A DNA stretch of 64,000 bases from DAOOOW01 sp035387885 (GTDB lineage Bacteria; Patescibacteriota; Patescibacteriia; UBA2196). Where the stretch lies: positions 1 through 64,000 of the forward strand of contig DAOOOW010000001.1 in NCBI GenBank assembly GCA_035387885.1. Direction: 5' to 3'. The translations under genes and the position numbers were made by a program. The notes beneath the pieces are model-generated. The model saw nothing but the letters and a program-made list of their open reading frames with translations. It had not been told where the DNA came from and made no database searches. Of this stretch, positions 8,785 through 16,494 are shown piece after piece. Each line of letters opens with the position of its first letter. Position 1 is the first letter of the stretch.

Positions 8785-11700
8785 TTATCTTTCCTGCCAA
8801 TCTTTACTGCGATAACAATATGAATAATCGCTAATGTCTGTGGACCAATTAGTCCAAGTATCGTCTTGACCTTGAGCACGCGCTTGATACCAATATTTAA
8901 ATTTGCTAGCTGGATTAATTATATTAACCGGCAGAACTTCCGTGTCTGTATAAGAACAATAATTGTCGTTGCAATAAGTAGCTATCTGGTCTTCGGCAAT
9001 GGTTAAAACATTAGTATAGTGCAAATTATCACCCACGCTTTTTTGAATTTCATAACCCTTGGCATTTTCTATGGTAGCAAATCTAAAAGTTATAGAGCCA
9101 CATTTTCTAATAGTGCTGATTCTGAAATCATCTATAGGACAAATTGGTGTGATCGTGGATAACGGACATTTATTACCAGCACCAACACCACCAACACAAG
9201 CTGGCACAGCAGTAGAATTATTAATACTCATGGGTGAGGTCGAGATGTAATAATAATATCTTGTATTTTCATTAATATTATCGGCATCATAATTACTATA
9301 AGTGGTGCCAGTAGCACCATCTTTAACCAATGTCCAAGGACCAGAAGCAGAAGTCGAACGATAAATATCATAACCATCCACAGTCATGGAATGAGGTTGC
9401 CAAATTAAATCAATAGTATGACAATTAATTGCCGCAACAGAAGATAAATTATAACCACAAGGTGGTCCATTGGTTAAATCTAAAGTTTCGGTATAAGTAT
9501 TAGTCCCACCGTTTTCTGCTGTAGCTTTCAGCGAAACATCCAAACCACCAGATAATGTAGCTGTGTAAGTATCATTCAAAAACATCATAAAATCATCTAC
9601 CGTACCTAGAGCATTATATGTCCCGCCAACCCAAGTGCCTACATACATATCTGTCAAAGTAATGGCAGTAGAAAAATTCATGGTACAAGTAGTGTTGGTC
9701 CAAGAATTTAATAAATTACCAGAATTTTGATCATAGACCTTAAGAGACATTTTAGGACTAGTTGATTGATTCCAAGTAGCAACTAATTTTAACCACTGAT
9801 CAGCCGACCAGCCAGGTATAATATTAATTGCACTAATCACGCACTGGGTGTCCGCATCAGCATCATAAATTTTATAATACAAACCATTATTTTGATATTT
9901 TAACTCAAAACTATCGCCTGTTGGTCCATCAGCTCTAAATATATAATGATTCGGCTCACCAGAATTAGAAGCATAATCTGGTTTATAGGCCAATTGAATA
10001 GCTCCACTAATATAATCAAAATTGGTGCTGTTAATGGGTATTTTTACCCCTTCATTGTTTTGATCAATAATCATGCCCGAGCCGTTAACCGCAGATTCAT
10101 AAGTCGGAGTGCCAATCACTGTGGCACCAGATCCAGCTTCTTGATTAAGTATTGAATCATTATTTTCCAAAGTGGAATACCAACCAAAATCTGGGCTTGA
10201 ATATATTGGGTCTACGTCAGTAAAAGTATGAACTGGATTTCTGTTAGTACCATCATAACCACTTTCCGTACAATCTGGATTACACTTGTCACCATCATTA
10301 AAATCATATTCCCAAGCATTAATAGGGCTATCACCGGGAACGGAACGATCTAAAAATTGAATAGTATTATCATTAATTTTGCACCAATCATAATGGGCCG
10401 TGGGTGGAGTGCCTATAACTCCTTCTGCCATAGTAGTAAAAGAAAAAGGACCATTATAGGAATCAGTAGTCTCCGTTCCATTCCAAGCCACTACATCCCA
10501 TTTATAAATGGTATTATAATTAAAAGGTGTATTTATGACATATTCATCATTAGATGTTGAATCAAGTAAAGATAAAGTGCAATCCACCCCCTCACACATA
10601 TAAATATAATAAGAACTGGCTCCAATTGATTCTTCCCAATCTAGAGTTGGCGAAACAGAGACGCCCGTAGCATTATTATCTGGTGTTAATAAATAAAAAG
10701 ATGAAGATCCACCACCTCCGCAGTCAACCACAGTAAAACTTTTTCTTAAAACATTGTTATTCTCATTAGATTCACTGATTCTACTGTCTGTCGGCGCATC
10801 AGCAATAGCCACCAAGGTATGTTCACCAAGAGATACTCCTGTAGTATCCCAGGAATCTGTTGTAATTATTTGTGAAGAATTAGCTGTTAAAATGTTGGCC
10901 CAAGTATCCAACAAATTAGCAATGCCCCCAGCTCCTGTATCATCACTATCAATAAAAACTTTGGTTTTAGAAGTCTGACCAGTGGCAGTATCACCAATAT
11001 TTTTGGTAGTTATCGAAGCGCTAACAGTAGACCCTCGACAAACAGAATTAGAAAAACTAATATTGTCAATAATTAAATCTGGACCCGAAGTACAACTTTG
11101 AGTAGAACAGGTGGTTGATACCCTGTCCCTTTCTTCTCCATCGCCATTTCTGGTTTTGGCCCAAATATTATAAGAAGTACCACAAGTTAAGCCAGAATAA
11201 TTAATAGAAGCACTTTCTTGCCAAGTACTATAAGTACCATCTTTAGCAAAAGCAATTTTGGTTAAATATTGATTAGTTGGTGATGGGTCGGAAATGGTGC
11301 CATTGGCTATAACTGCTAAAGAAGTTTTGGTTGGAGTACAGGAAAGTGAAGTTGGTTGTTCAATAGAAGTATAAGCATAACTAATGGCTGTAGCGTCACT
11401 GACACCATAACTATTAACTGCAACTACTTTGATACCATATTGAGTATTAGGAAATTCTAAATCATTCCAAGTATAGGTTGCATCAGCTACGGTTGAATCT
11501 AAAAGATCACCACTGGAATTATAAACAATGTAGTGGTCAATGTCACCACCAACACCAGCTTCCCAAACCCAAGTAATAGAATTTTCTGTATTACTTGTAT
11601 GGTGGAGATTTTTAGGTACACCAGGCGGCGCGCTTGTTCGAGATTTATAACAAAAATAATAATCGTCGATTACAAGAAATTCGTTCTGGTCATCACCACA

Positions 11701-12810
11701 ACATTCTTGAACCGTGGTGTTGTCGTATTCACCAACGCCTTCTTCTCCTGCTACTGCTATTTCAAATCCAAATGCTCTACAAGCAGGGTAATTCGACCAT
11801 GAAGGAAGGGGAACTAGAAAAACACCATCCCTCCCATCAGGGTCATTCCACCCTCCTTGTCCCCAACCATAGCAAGATTCAGTAGAACCATTAAGTGTAA
11901 TTCGCCCAGTTATTTCAGAATTACTAGAATAGCAAATTCCATCATAAACACATGAATTCAATTCACAACATGCTAAGTCGTTTTTATCTTCATTAAAAGA
12001 AACTGCATTATTTCCACTCGCTCCTATCACCTTCCTATAATACATATTTTCACATATAGGACACTCTGCTACACAATTTCCAGAAGCATCAACAAAATTA
12101 GCCCATGCGGGACAACAAGCAGAGTTTTCTATATTAAAACAACTTGGGACAGATCTTTCATCAGCATCATCACCGCAACAAAATCTTTCTGTACTATTAC
12201 CATCACTACAAACCTTATTTGGGCCAGCATCTTTGCACAAGGAATTATCGTAAAAATATTCACCTTGACAATAACTTTTTGAATCATCTTGATCTAACCA
12301 AATTGCAGGAAAACAACCAATACTCTCACAAGTAGCACAAAATTCAGTATCGCCATCACTATCCATATCATAATAACTCGCCGCAGTATGTCCTGACAAA
12401 TCATTAGCCACGCATTCAGTAAAACCTTCTATGCATTTGATATCACTAAAATTACAATCTGCTCCGATACTACCACTTTGACAGGTGGCGGCTGTATAAT
12501 CTACACCAGGACAACAAGCTGAAACAAACGTAGTTAAATCACCCCACAAATTTGAAAAATAATTTTCTTGGCTATCATCTTCACAACACATTGAGTTTCC
12601 TGTGTTATTTGGATAACCATTATCCGTCCAACCATAACCAAGATTTAAACAATTAGTTTGATTATTATCGCAATCCAAGTCACGAACATCACAATCCAAA
12701 TTATTAATGTTATCGTCTAAAAAAGCAAAAACAAAATTTCCAACAAAAAAAGAAGCAACAAAAAATACAACTAATAAAAATAATTTATAAAATAATTTAA
12801 TCTTTCCCAT
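8785..12810 (-). CDS. Large exported cysteine-rich surface protein with Fn3, CARDB, PKD-like and LamG-like domains
   Basis: 1341 residues from the ATG at 12810; that start places a two-lysine n-region directly before the hydrophobic stretch and is preferred over the ATG at 12846. After the signal sequence (ending near FVFAF) come ~350 residues with many CC and CxxC pairs, then an Fn3 domain (PGVPKNLHHTSNTENSITW), a second Fn3-like unit, a CARDB domain (PDLIIDNISFSNSVCRGSTV to ISESNENNNVL), another Fn3-like unit, a PKD-like segment (WEYDFNDGD), a LamG/concanavalin-like domain and two more Fn3-like units. Such composition is typical of adhesins; the ligand is unknown. No Shine-Dalgarno sequence. 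Confidence 0.75.
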   Translation of the reverse strand: MGKIKLFYKLFLLVVFFVASFFVGNFVFAFLDDNINNLDCDVRDLDCDNNQTNCLNLGYGWTDNGYPNNTGNSMCCEDDSQENYFSNLWGDLTTFVSACCPGVDYTAATCQSGSIGADCNFSDIKCIEGFTECVANDLSGHTAASYYDMDSDGDTEFCATCESIGCFPAIWLDQDDSKSYCQGEYFYDNSLCKDAGPNKVCSDGNSTERFCCGDDADERSVPSCFNIENSACCPAWANFVDASGNCVAECPICENMYYRKVIGASGNNAVSFNEDKNDLACCELNSCVYDGICYSSNSEITGRITLNGSTESCYGWGQGGWNDPDGRDGVFLVPLPSWSNYPACRAFGFEIAVAGEEGVGEYDNTTVQECCGDDQNEFLVIDDYYFCYKSRTSAPPGVPKNLHHTSNTENSITWVWEAGVGGDIDHYIVYNSSGDLLDSTVADATYTWNDLEFPNTQYGIKVVAVNSYGVSDATAISYAYTSIEQPTSLSCTPTKTSLAVIANGTISDPSPTNQYLTKIAFAKDGTYSTWQESASINYSGLTCGTSYNIWAKTRNGDGEERDRVSTTCSTQSCTSGPDLIIDNISFSNSVCRGSTVSASITTKNIGDTATGQTSKTKVFIDSDDTGAGGIANLLDTWANILTANSSQIITTDSWDTTGVSLGEHTLVAIADAPTDSRISESNENNNVLRKSFTVVDCGGGGSSSFYLLTPDNNATGVSVSPTLDWEESIGASSYYIYMCEGVDCTLSLLDSTSNDEYVINTPFNYNTIYKWDVVAWNGTETTDSYNGPFSFTTMAEGVIGTPPTAHYDWCKINDNTIQFLDRSVPGDSPINAWEYDFNDGDKCNPDCTESGYDGTNRNPVHTFTDVDPIYSSPDFGWYSTLENNDSILNQEAGSGATVIGTPTYESAVNGSGMIIDQNNEGVKIPINSTNFDYISGAIQLAYKPDYASNSGEPNHYIFRADGPTGDSFELKYQNNGLYYKIYDADADTQCVISAINIIPGWSADQWLKLVATWNQSTSPKMSLKVYDQNSGNLLNSWTNTTCTMNFSTAITLTDMYVGTWVGGTYNALGTVDDFMMFLNDTYTATLSGGLDVSLKATAENGGTNTYTETLDLTNGPPCGYNLSSVAAINCHTIDLIWQPHSMTVDGYDIYRSTSASGPWTLVKDGATGTTYSNYDADNINENTRYYYYISTSPMSINNSTAVPACVGGVGAGNKCPLSTITPICPIDDFRISTIRKCGSITFRFATIENAKGYEIQKSVGDNLHYTNVLTIAEDQIATYCNDNYCSYTDTEVLPVNIINPASKFKYWYQARAQGQDDTWTNWSTDISDYSYCYRSKDWQER

Positions 12811-12871
12811 AAAGCACGGAATTAATTGTGGAAAATATTTATACATATATTATACAACTATTCTATAAAAT

Positions 12872-12909
12872 AAAAAAGCCACTTTGCACATAGTGAACAA
12901 AATGGCTTT
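12872..12909 (-). terminator. Rho-independent terminator of the 12933-13607 gene
   Basis: AAAGCCAT...AGTGGCTTT hairpin read on the minus strand, followed by TTTTTTATTTTAT. It begins 24 bp past the stop codon of the T9SS-domain gene and separates it from the large surface gene downstream. Confidence 0.8.
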
Positions 12910-12932
12910 AAGACCCTTCCAAAGTAAGACCT

Positions 12933-13607
12933 CTACTTTAAAAGAGTCATTTTTAAAATCTTGGTCGACCCCTCCCCCACTAAGCGGCCATAGTAAATAC
13001 CGCTGGGAAGATTAACAGCATTCCAAGTGATCTGGTGTTCGCCAGATTCTTGGAACTCATTCACCGGTGTGGCTACCAACTGACCGGTGGAGTTATAGAT
13101 GGTCAAGTTAGTGTGCCCACTTTTCTCTAGTTTGTACTGGATGGTCGTGGTGGGGTTGAAGGGGTTGGGGTAATTCTGGACCAGAGACAAATTCACTGGA
13201 GAGATGGCGGGGGGGGGAACTGAAGAAAAATTTCTGACTTCAAACCCCACCCTTGCCTCCACGGGCACAAAAAAATAATCCTGTGGATCAATATTTTCTA
13301 CCCCAATGGGCATCTTTTCAAATGCCCGGATGGTGGCGGTGTAACTACCCTCACCAAGATTTTTAATTACAAAAGAATTATTATTACTGATGCCGCAAAA
13401 AAACTGGGCATCATTATTCTTTCGCAAATAAATTTCGGTCGGGTGCGTTTGGTCACCAACCAAACGCCACTCATCCCAGCTTAACTCCACATCGCCGGGA
13501 CAAAAAACTGCGCCAACTTGTGGTTGGTGAATAATAACAACCGCCTCGCTGGCACTAGCAACAACCACTGTCGCCAACAAAAACAAAAACAAAAATATCT
13601 TTCTCAT
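12933..13607 (-). CDS. Exported Ig-like protein with C-terminal Por/T9SS-type sorting domain
   Basis: 224 residues with a signal peptide (about 1-19, cleavage near ASA). The middle part is Ig-like beta strands. Residues 138-224 match the type A Por/T9SS C-terminal sorting domain (also similar to FlgD Ig-like): QNYPNPFNPTTTIQYKL, IYNSTGQLV, PSGIYYGRLVGEGSTKILK. Such domains are known as cargo signals in Bacteroidota-type cells with an outer membrane; no T9SS machinery is visible here. A C9 run encodes PPP just before the sorting domain (plus-strand G9 at 13209-13217) and could slip. The start has a strong site (AAGGAGG, 7 nt spacing), and GC content is higher than in flanking genes. Ligand and function are unknown. 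Confidence 0.75.
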   Translation of the reverse strand: MRKIFLFLFLLATVVVASASEAVVIIHQPQVGAVFCPGDVELSWDEWRLVGDQTHPTEIYLRKNNDAQFFCGISNNNSFVIKNLGEGSYTATIRAFEKMPIGVENIDPQDYFFVPVEARVGFEVRNFSSVPPPAISPVNLSLVQNYPNPFNPTTTIQYKLEKSGHTNLTIYNSTGQLVATPVNEFQESGEHQITWNAVNLPSGIYYGRLVGEGSTKILKMTLLK

Positions 13608-13656
13608 GATAAACCTCCTTAAAATGAGAGAAAAAATATTTAAATTTTTAATGTAA

Positions 13657-13709
13657 TCTAACTTTATTTTAATACTTTATACTAGCAAAGTTAATAAAAA
13701 AAGTCAATG
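13657..13709 (-). promoter_or_regulatory. Sigma-70-type promoter for the 12933-13607 gene
   Basis: Minus strand TTGACT, a 17-bp spacer, then TAGTAT, with a ~70-nt leader ending in AAGGAGG. The leader start (TATAAAGTATTAA then AAAGTT) resembles that of the palm-domain gene at 15516-16304, suggesting related promoters. Confidence 0.6.
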
Positions 13710-13748
13710 GTTTGCCAAAATATAAACTTCGTGGTATATATCATACAT

Positions 13749-14408
13749 ATGAAAAAAACAAATATTATCATAATTGGCGGTGGTCTTTTAAGAAAAGGTG
13801 AAACCAAATACATAGATCAATATGTTGCTAATTTTATTAATAAAAAAAAACCAATAGTCTCCTTTTTTCCGACAGCCAGTGATGATTTATCAGTCTACAT
13901 TAAAATTTTTAAAAGAGAATACAAAAAATATAATTTTGAAATAAATATTATTTACCAAAAAGACTTAAAAAATATTGAAAATTTAGAAGAAAAAATATTA
14001 ACTAGCGATCTTTTATATTTTGGTGGAGGAGATCCAAAAATATTACTTAAATATCTCAAAAATGATAAAATAATAAAAATTCTTAGAAAAGCGTATAACC
14101 AAAATATAATTTTTATGGGACTAAGTGCTGGAGCCGTAATCTGGTATAAAAATTTTATTATAAAAACAAAATATGGGTACACCATAACAAAAGGACTGGA
14201 TTGGCTTAAAAATAATATTATTGTCCATTATAACAATGAAGAAATTAAACAAAAAGTTTATAGTAAATTACCAACAAAAAAAATCATAGCTGTGCAAAAT
14301 AATTGCGCCATACATTACCAAAATAACAAAATTTTTAAAATAATTGACAGAAAAGACGGAAAAATATTTTTGATAACACCGAAATATAAAAAAACTTTAA
14401 CAAAATAA
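13749..14408 (+). CDS. pepE: Peptidase family S51 (peptidase E / cyanophycinase-like)
   Basis: 219 residues from the ATG at 13749 (MKKTNIIIIGGG), chosen over the ATG at 13707 because the family begins at this beta strand. Peptidase E hydrolyses Asp-X dipeptides in the cytoplasm with a Ser-His-Glu triad. Visible motifs: IIIIGGGLL at the N-terminus, LLYFGGGDPKILLKYL near 88-103, and the nucleophile elbow FMGLSAGA with S126. A late basic region (KKIIAVQNNCAIHY) fits the family's C-terminal strand. No Shine-Dalgarno sequence is seen. An S66 peptidase gene follows after 21 bp on the same strand, so the pair is probably an operon. Very AT-rich (lysine and isoleucine rich). Confidence 0.8.
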   Translation: MKKTNIIIIGGGLLRKGETKYIDQYVANFINKKKPIVSFFPTASDDLSVYIKIFKREYKKYNFEINIIYQKDLKNIENLEEKILTSDLLYFGGGDPKILLKYLKNDKIIKILRKAYNQNIIFMGLSAGAVIWYKNFIIKTKYGYTITKGLDWLKNNIIVHYNNEEIKQKVYSKLPTKKIIAVQNNCAIHYQNNKIFKIIDRKDGKIFLITPKYKKTLTK

Positions 14409-14429
14409 AAATTAAAGGAGGAATTCTCA

Positions 14430-15482
14430 ATGATAAAACCAGAGAAATTATCCACGGGCGACGTGGTTGCTCTAGTTAATCCAGCGGGTATGTTGCCAGA
14501 AAGATTTAGTAGACAGCTTGAGTTTATAAAAAAATATCTAGTCCAAGAGGGTTTAAAAGTTAGGGATTATATAGCTTATACCGATTATTCCTATCCAAAT
14601 GTTAGAGTGGATTTTTTACATGCCGCCTTTTCAGATCCAGATGTAAAAGCTATTTTCCCCATTTGTGGCAGTAATAAAATTTATGAAATTCTACCTTTGT
14701 TGAATTATAATTTGATTACCAATAATCCAAAAATTATTTGCGGCTATAGTGATCTTTCTGCCTTAATTCTTGTTATTAATGAACTTGCAGGAATCATTAC
14801 TTTCTTTGGACCACATCTTAATTTTATTAACGATAAATCGTCAAAAAGAGAAAATCTTTTCACTATAAAAAGTTTTTGGAACATGTTGTTTTGGAAAAAA
14901 AGTGGCACAAACGGTCTATCAAAAAATGAAGCTTTTAATTTTTTTCGTGTTTTAGATGAAAACCAACTAATTATAAGAAACATCTACTCGTCAACCGAAA
15001 GGATAAAAAATATAAATTGGCGAGATAATGTTTTTGTAAATTTAAATGCAAAGGAAAAAATAACAGGTCAAATCTGTTGCTTATCTCTTGATGCTCTGCT
15101 AAAAATAATAGAGTTGCAAATTCACATAGATCTATCAAAAAAACTAGTTTTTCTAGATACCTTAAATGCAACTTTTAAAGAAGCACTAGAAAAAATTAAA
15201 AAAATATCTTCACACACAAACATTCGGGATGCCAATGCTATCATATTTAGCTCAATGTCTGAAAGAACTGATGGTGAAAAATTAATTTCTGTTGATCTAA
15301 AAAAACCAATAAACATCAAACTTTTTTTACAAAAAGTTTATGATATAACTGGTGGTAACAACATCTTATTTGGTTTTCCAATTGGTCATTGCTCTTACAA
15401 ATTGACTATCCCCATAGGGATCAAAGCAATGCTTGATGTAAATTTGGGGGAAATTCTTCTGCTAGAAAAACCGTTTAAATAA
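14430..15482 (+). CDS. Peptidase family S66 (LD-carboxypeptidase / MccF-like)
   Basis: 350 residues preceded by a strong AAAGGAGG site 8 nt from the ATG. S66 enzymes either cut the LD-bond of murein tetrapeptides (LdcA) or hydrolyse microcin-C-type peptidyl-nucleotides (MccF). Visible: VVALVNPAG at the N-terminus, the nucleophile motif CGYSDLSAL with S107, LVFLDTLN at about 240, and FPIGHCSYKLTIPIG with H320. The Ser-acid-His spacing is closer to MccF than to LdcA. The acid position carries Asp (D243) where the family normally has Glu, so activity may be altered. It follows the S51 peptidase and ends at a shared bidirectional terminator. Confidence 0.75.
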   Translation: MIKPEKLSTGDVVALVNPAGMLPERFSRQLEFIKKYLVQEGLKVRDYIAYTDYSYPNVRVDFLHAAFSDPDVKAIFPICGSNKIYEILPLLNYNLITNNPKIICGYSDLSALILVINELAGIITFFGPHLNFINDKSSKRENLFTIKSFWNMLFWKKSGTNGLSKNEAFNFFRVLDENQLIIRNIYSSTERIKNINWRDNVFVNLNAKEKITGQICCLSLDALLKIIELQIHIDLSKKLVFLDTLNATFKEALEKIKKISSHTNIRDANAIIFSSMSERTDGEKLISVDLKKPINIKLFLQKVYDITGGNNILFGFPIGHCSYKLTIPIGIKAMLDVNLGEILLLEKPFK

Positions 15483-15484
15483 AC

Positions 15485-15511
15485 AAAGCCAATCATTTCA
15501 AGATTGGCTTT
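15485..15511. terminator. Bidirectional terminator between convergent genes
   Basis: AAAGCCAATC-ATTTCAA-GATTGGCTTT: a 10-bp perfect stem with A-run and T-run on either side. It serves the S66 peptidase (plus) and the palm-domain gene (minus), whose stops are at 15482 and 15516. Confidence 0.85.
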
Positions 15512-15515
15512 TAAA

Positions 15516-16304
15516 TTATAGTATCTTCTTTAAAAATTCAAAGAGTAGCCCTTCTGTTTCGACACTCAACCCATATCTTCTAAAAACATTTTTGTTTTTT
15601 ATCTTAACAATATCTCCACTGTTTTTAATCTCTTTTAACCAAGTCGCTATTAAACACAAATTTTCTTGTGTTTCTTTTTTATATTTTAAAAGATGATAAT
15701 TGACTAAATTTCTAAAAAAAATTGCACTGTCAATATTACCAACATTTAAACTTTTAAACTTATGAATATCCAAATCATAAGCAAGTTCTGTCCTTATTAT
15801 TAACATCAAATCGAGATAATTATTCGAAGCATCTTTAAAATTATTCAATTTGATTGCCTCTAACAATTTGATAACTTGTTCAATGTTTATAACGGCATTT
15901 AAAATTGAGCAACCAAAAGAAACAGACACTTTGGAATTATATATTTCTTTAGGAACATTTTTAAACAAAAAAATATTAAATTCTCTGTGTAAATGATTAA
16001 AAAATTCTTCAACAACTTGTCTGTCATCTGCAACCCCAAGTACAAAAATCTCCTCACCTGATGGTATAATACAAAAACTTCTAATTTCTTTATTTTTATT
16101 AAAATAATTATACAAAAAAATACCAATCAAATGATTATAAACATCCACTAAATTTTCGGCCATAGGGCGACCATTTTTTGCCACAAAAATTCCTAAATTA
16201 TCTATATCACCTGTCACACCAAAAATTACACTTCCTGGATTTATTTTAAAATAAGATAAAACAGAGATTATTTTATTGCTCCAAATTCTTTGAATCTTTT
16301 TCAT
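15516..16304 (-). CDS. Stand-alone protein with GGDEF/Cas10-like nucleotide-polymerase palm signature
   Basis: 262 residues, start supported by AGGAGG 6 nt upstream. Residues 28-90 show the layout of a class III cyclase/GGDEF/Cas10 palm: FGVTGDIDNLGIF (D33 and D35 as candidate metal ligands), GRPMAENLVDVYNHL (position of the GGDEF helix) and IIPSGEEIFVLG (S82-G-E-E in the place of GGDEF or GGDD). A second beta strand region (SKVSVSFGCSIL, 124-135) fits the end of the palm; the remainder is helical. No sensor, HD or membrane domain is present. The inferred role is synthesis of a cyclic or oligonucleotide signal, or an inactive binder. It could also be an unrelated ferredoxin-fold protein; exact family not recognised. 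Confidence 0.5.
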   Translation of the reverse strand: MKKIQRIWSNKIISVLSYFKINPGSVIFGVTGDIDNLGIFVAKNGRPMAENLVDVYNHLIGIFLYNYFNKNKEIRSFCIIPSGEEIFVLGVADDRQVVEEFFNHLHREFNIFLFKNVPKEIYNSKVSVSFGCSILNAVINIEQVIKLLEAIKLNNFKDASNNYLDLMLIIRTELAYDLDIHKFKSLNVGNIDSAIFFRNLVNYHLLKYKKETQENLCLIATWLKEIKNSGDIVKIKNKNVFRRYGLSVETEGLLFEFLKKIL

Positions 16305-16366
16305 AACATCCTCCTCAAATTTTATATATTTTAAGAAAACTTTATTACTTCGTTAATACTTTATAT

Positions 16367-16394
16367 GGTATACTTTTTTTATAATTTTTGTCAA
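16367..16394 (-). promoter_or_regulatory. Promoter of the palm-domain gene
   Basis: Minus strand TTGACA (16394-16389), 16-bp spacer, TATACC (16372-16367). A leader of about 55 nt runs to AGGAGG and the ATG at 16304. Confidence 0.65.
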
Positions 16395-16453
16395 ATGTTG
16401 GGTTGTGTTCTCTTTTATATCAAATGAAACATCTTAACATTTTTATGTATTTT

Positions 16454-16483
16454 AAAAAGCCACAACATTTTTGCTGTGGCTTT
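16454..16483 (-). terminator. Terminator of the C39-like peptidase gene
   Basis: AAAGCCACAGC-AAAAA-TGTTGTGGCTTT hairpin followed by TTAAAATA on the minus strand, 11 bp past the stop at 16495. Confidence 0.8.
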
Positions 16484-16494
16484 AATTTGGAGAT

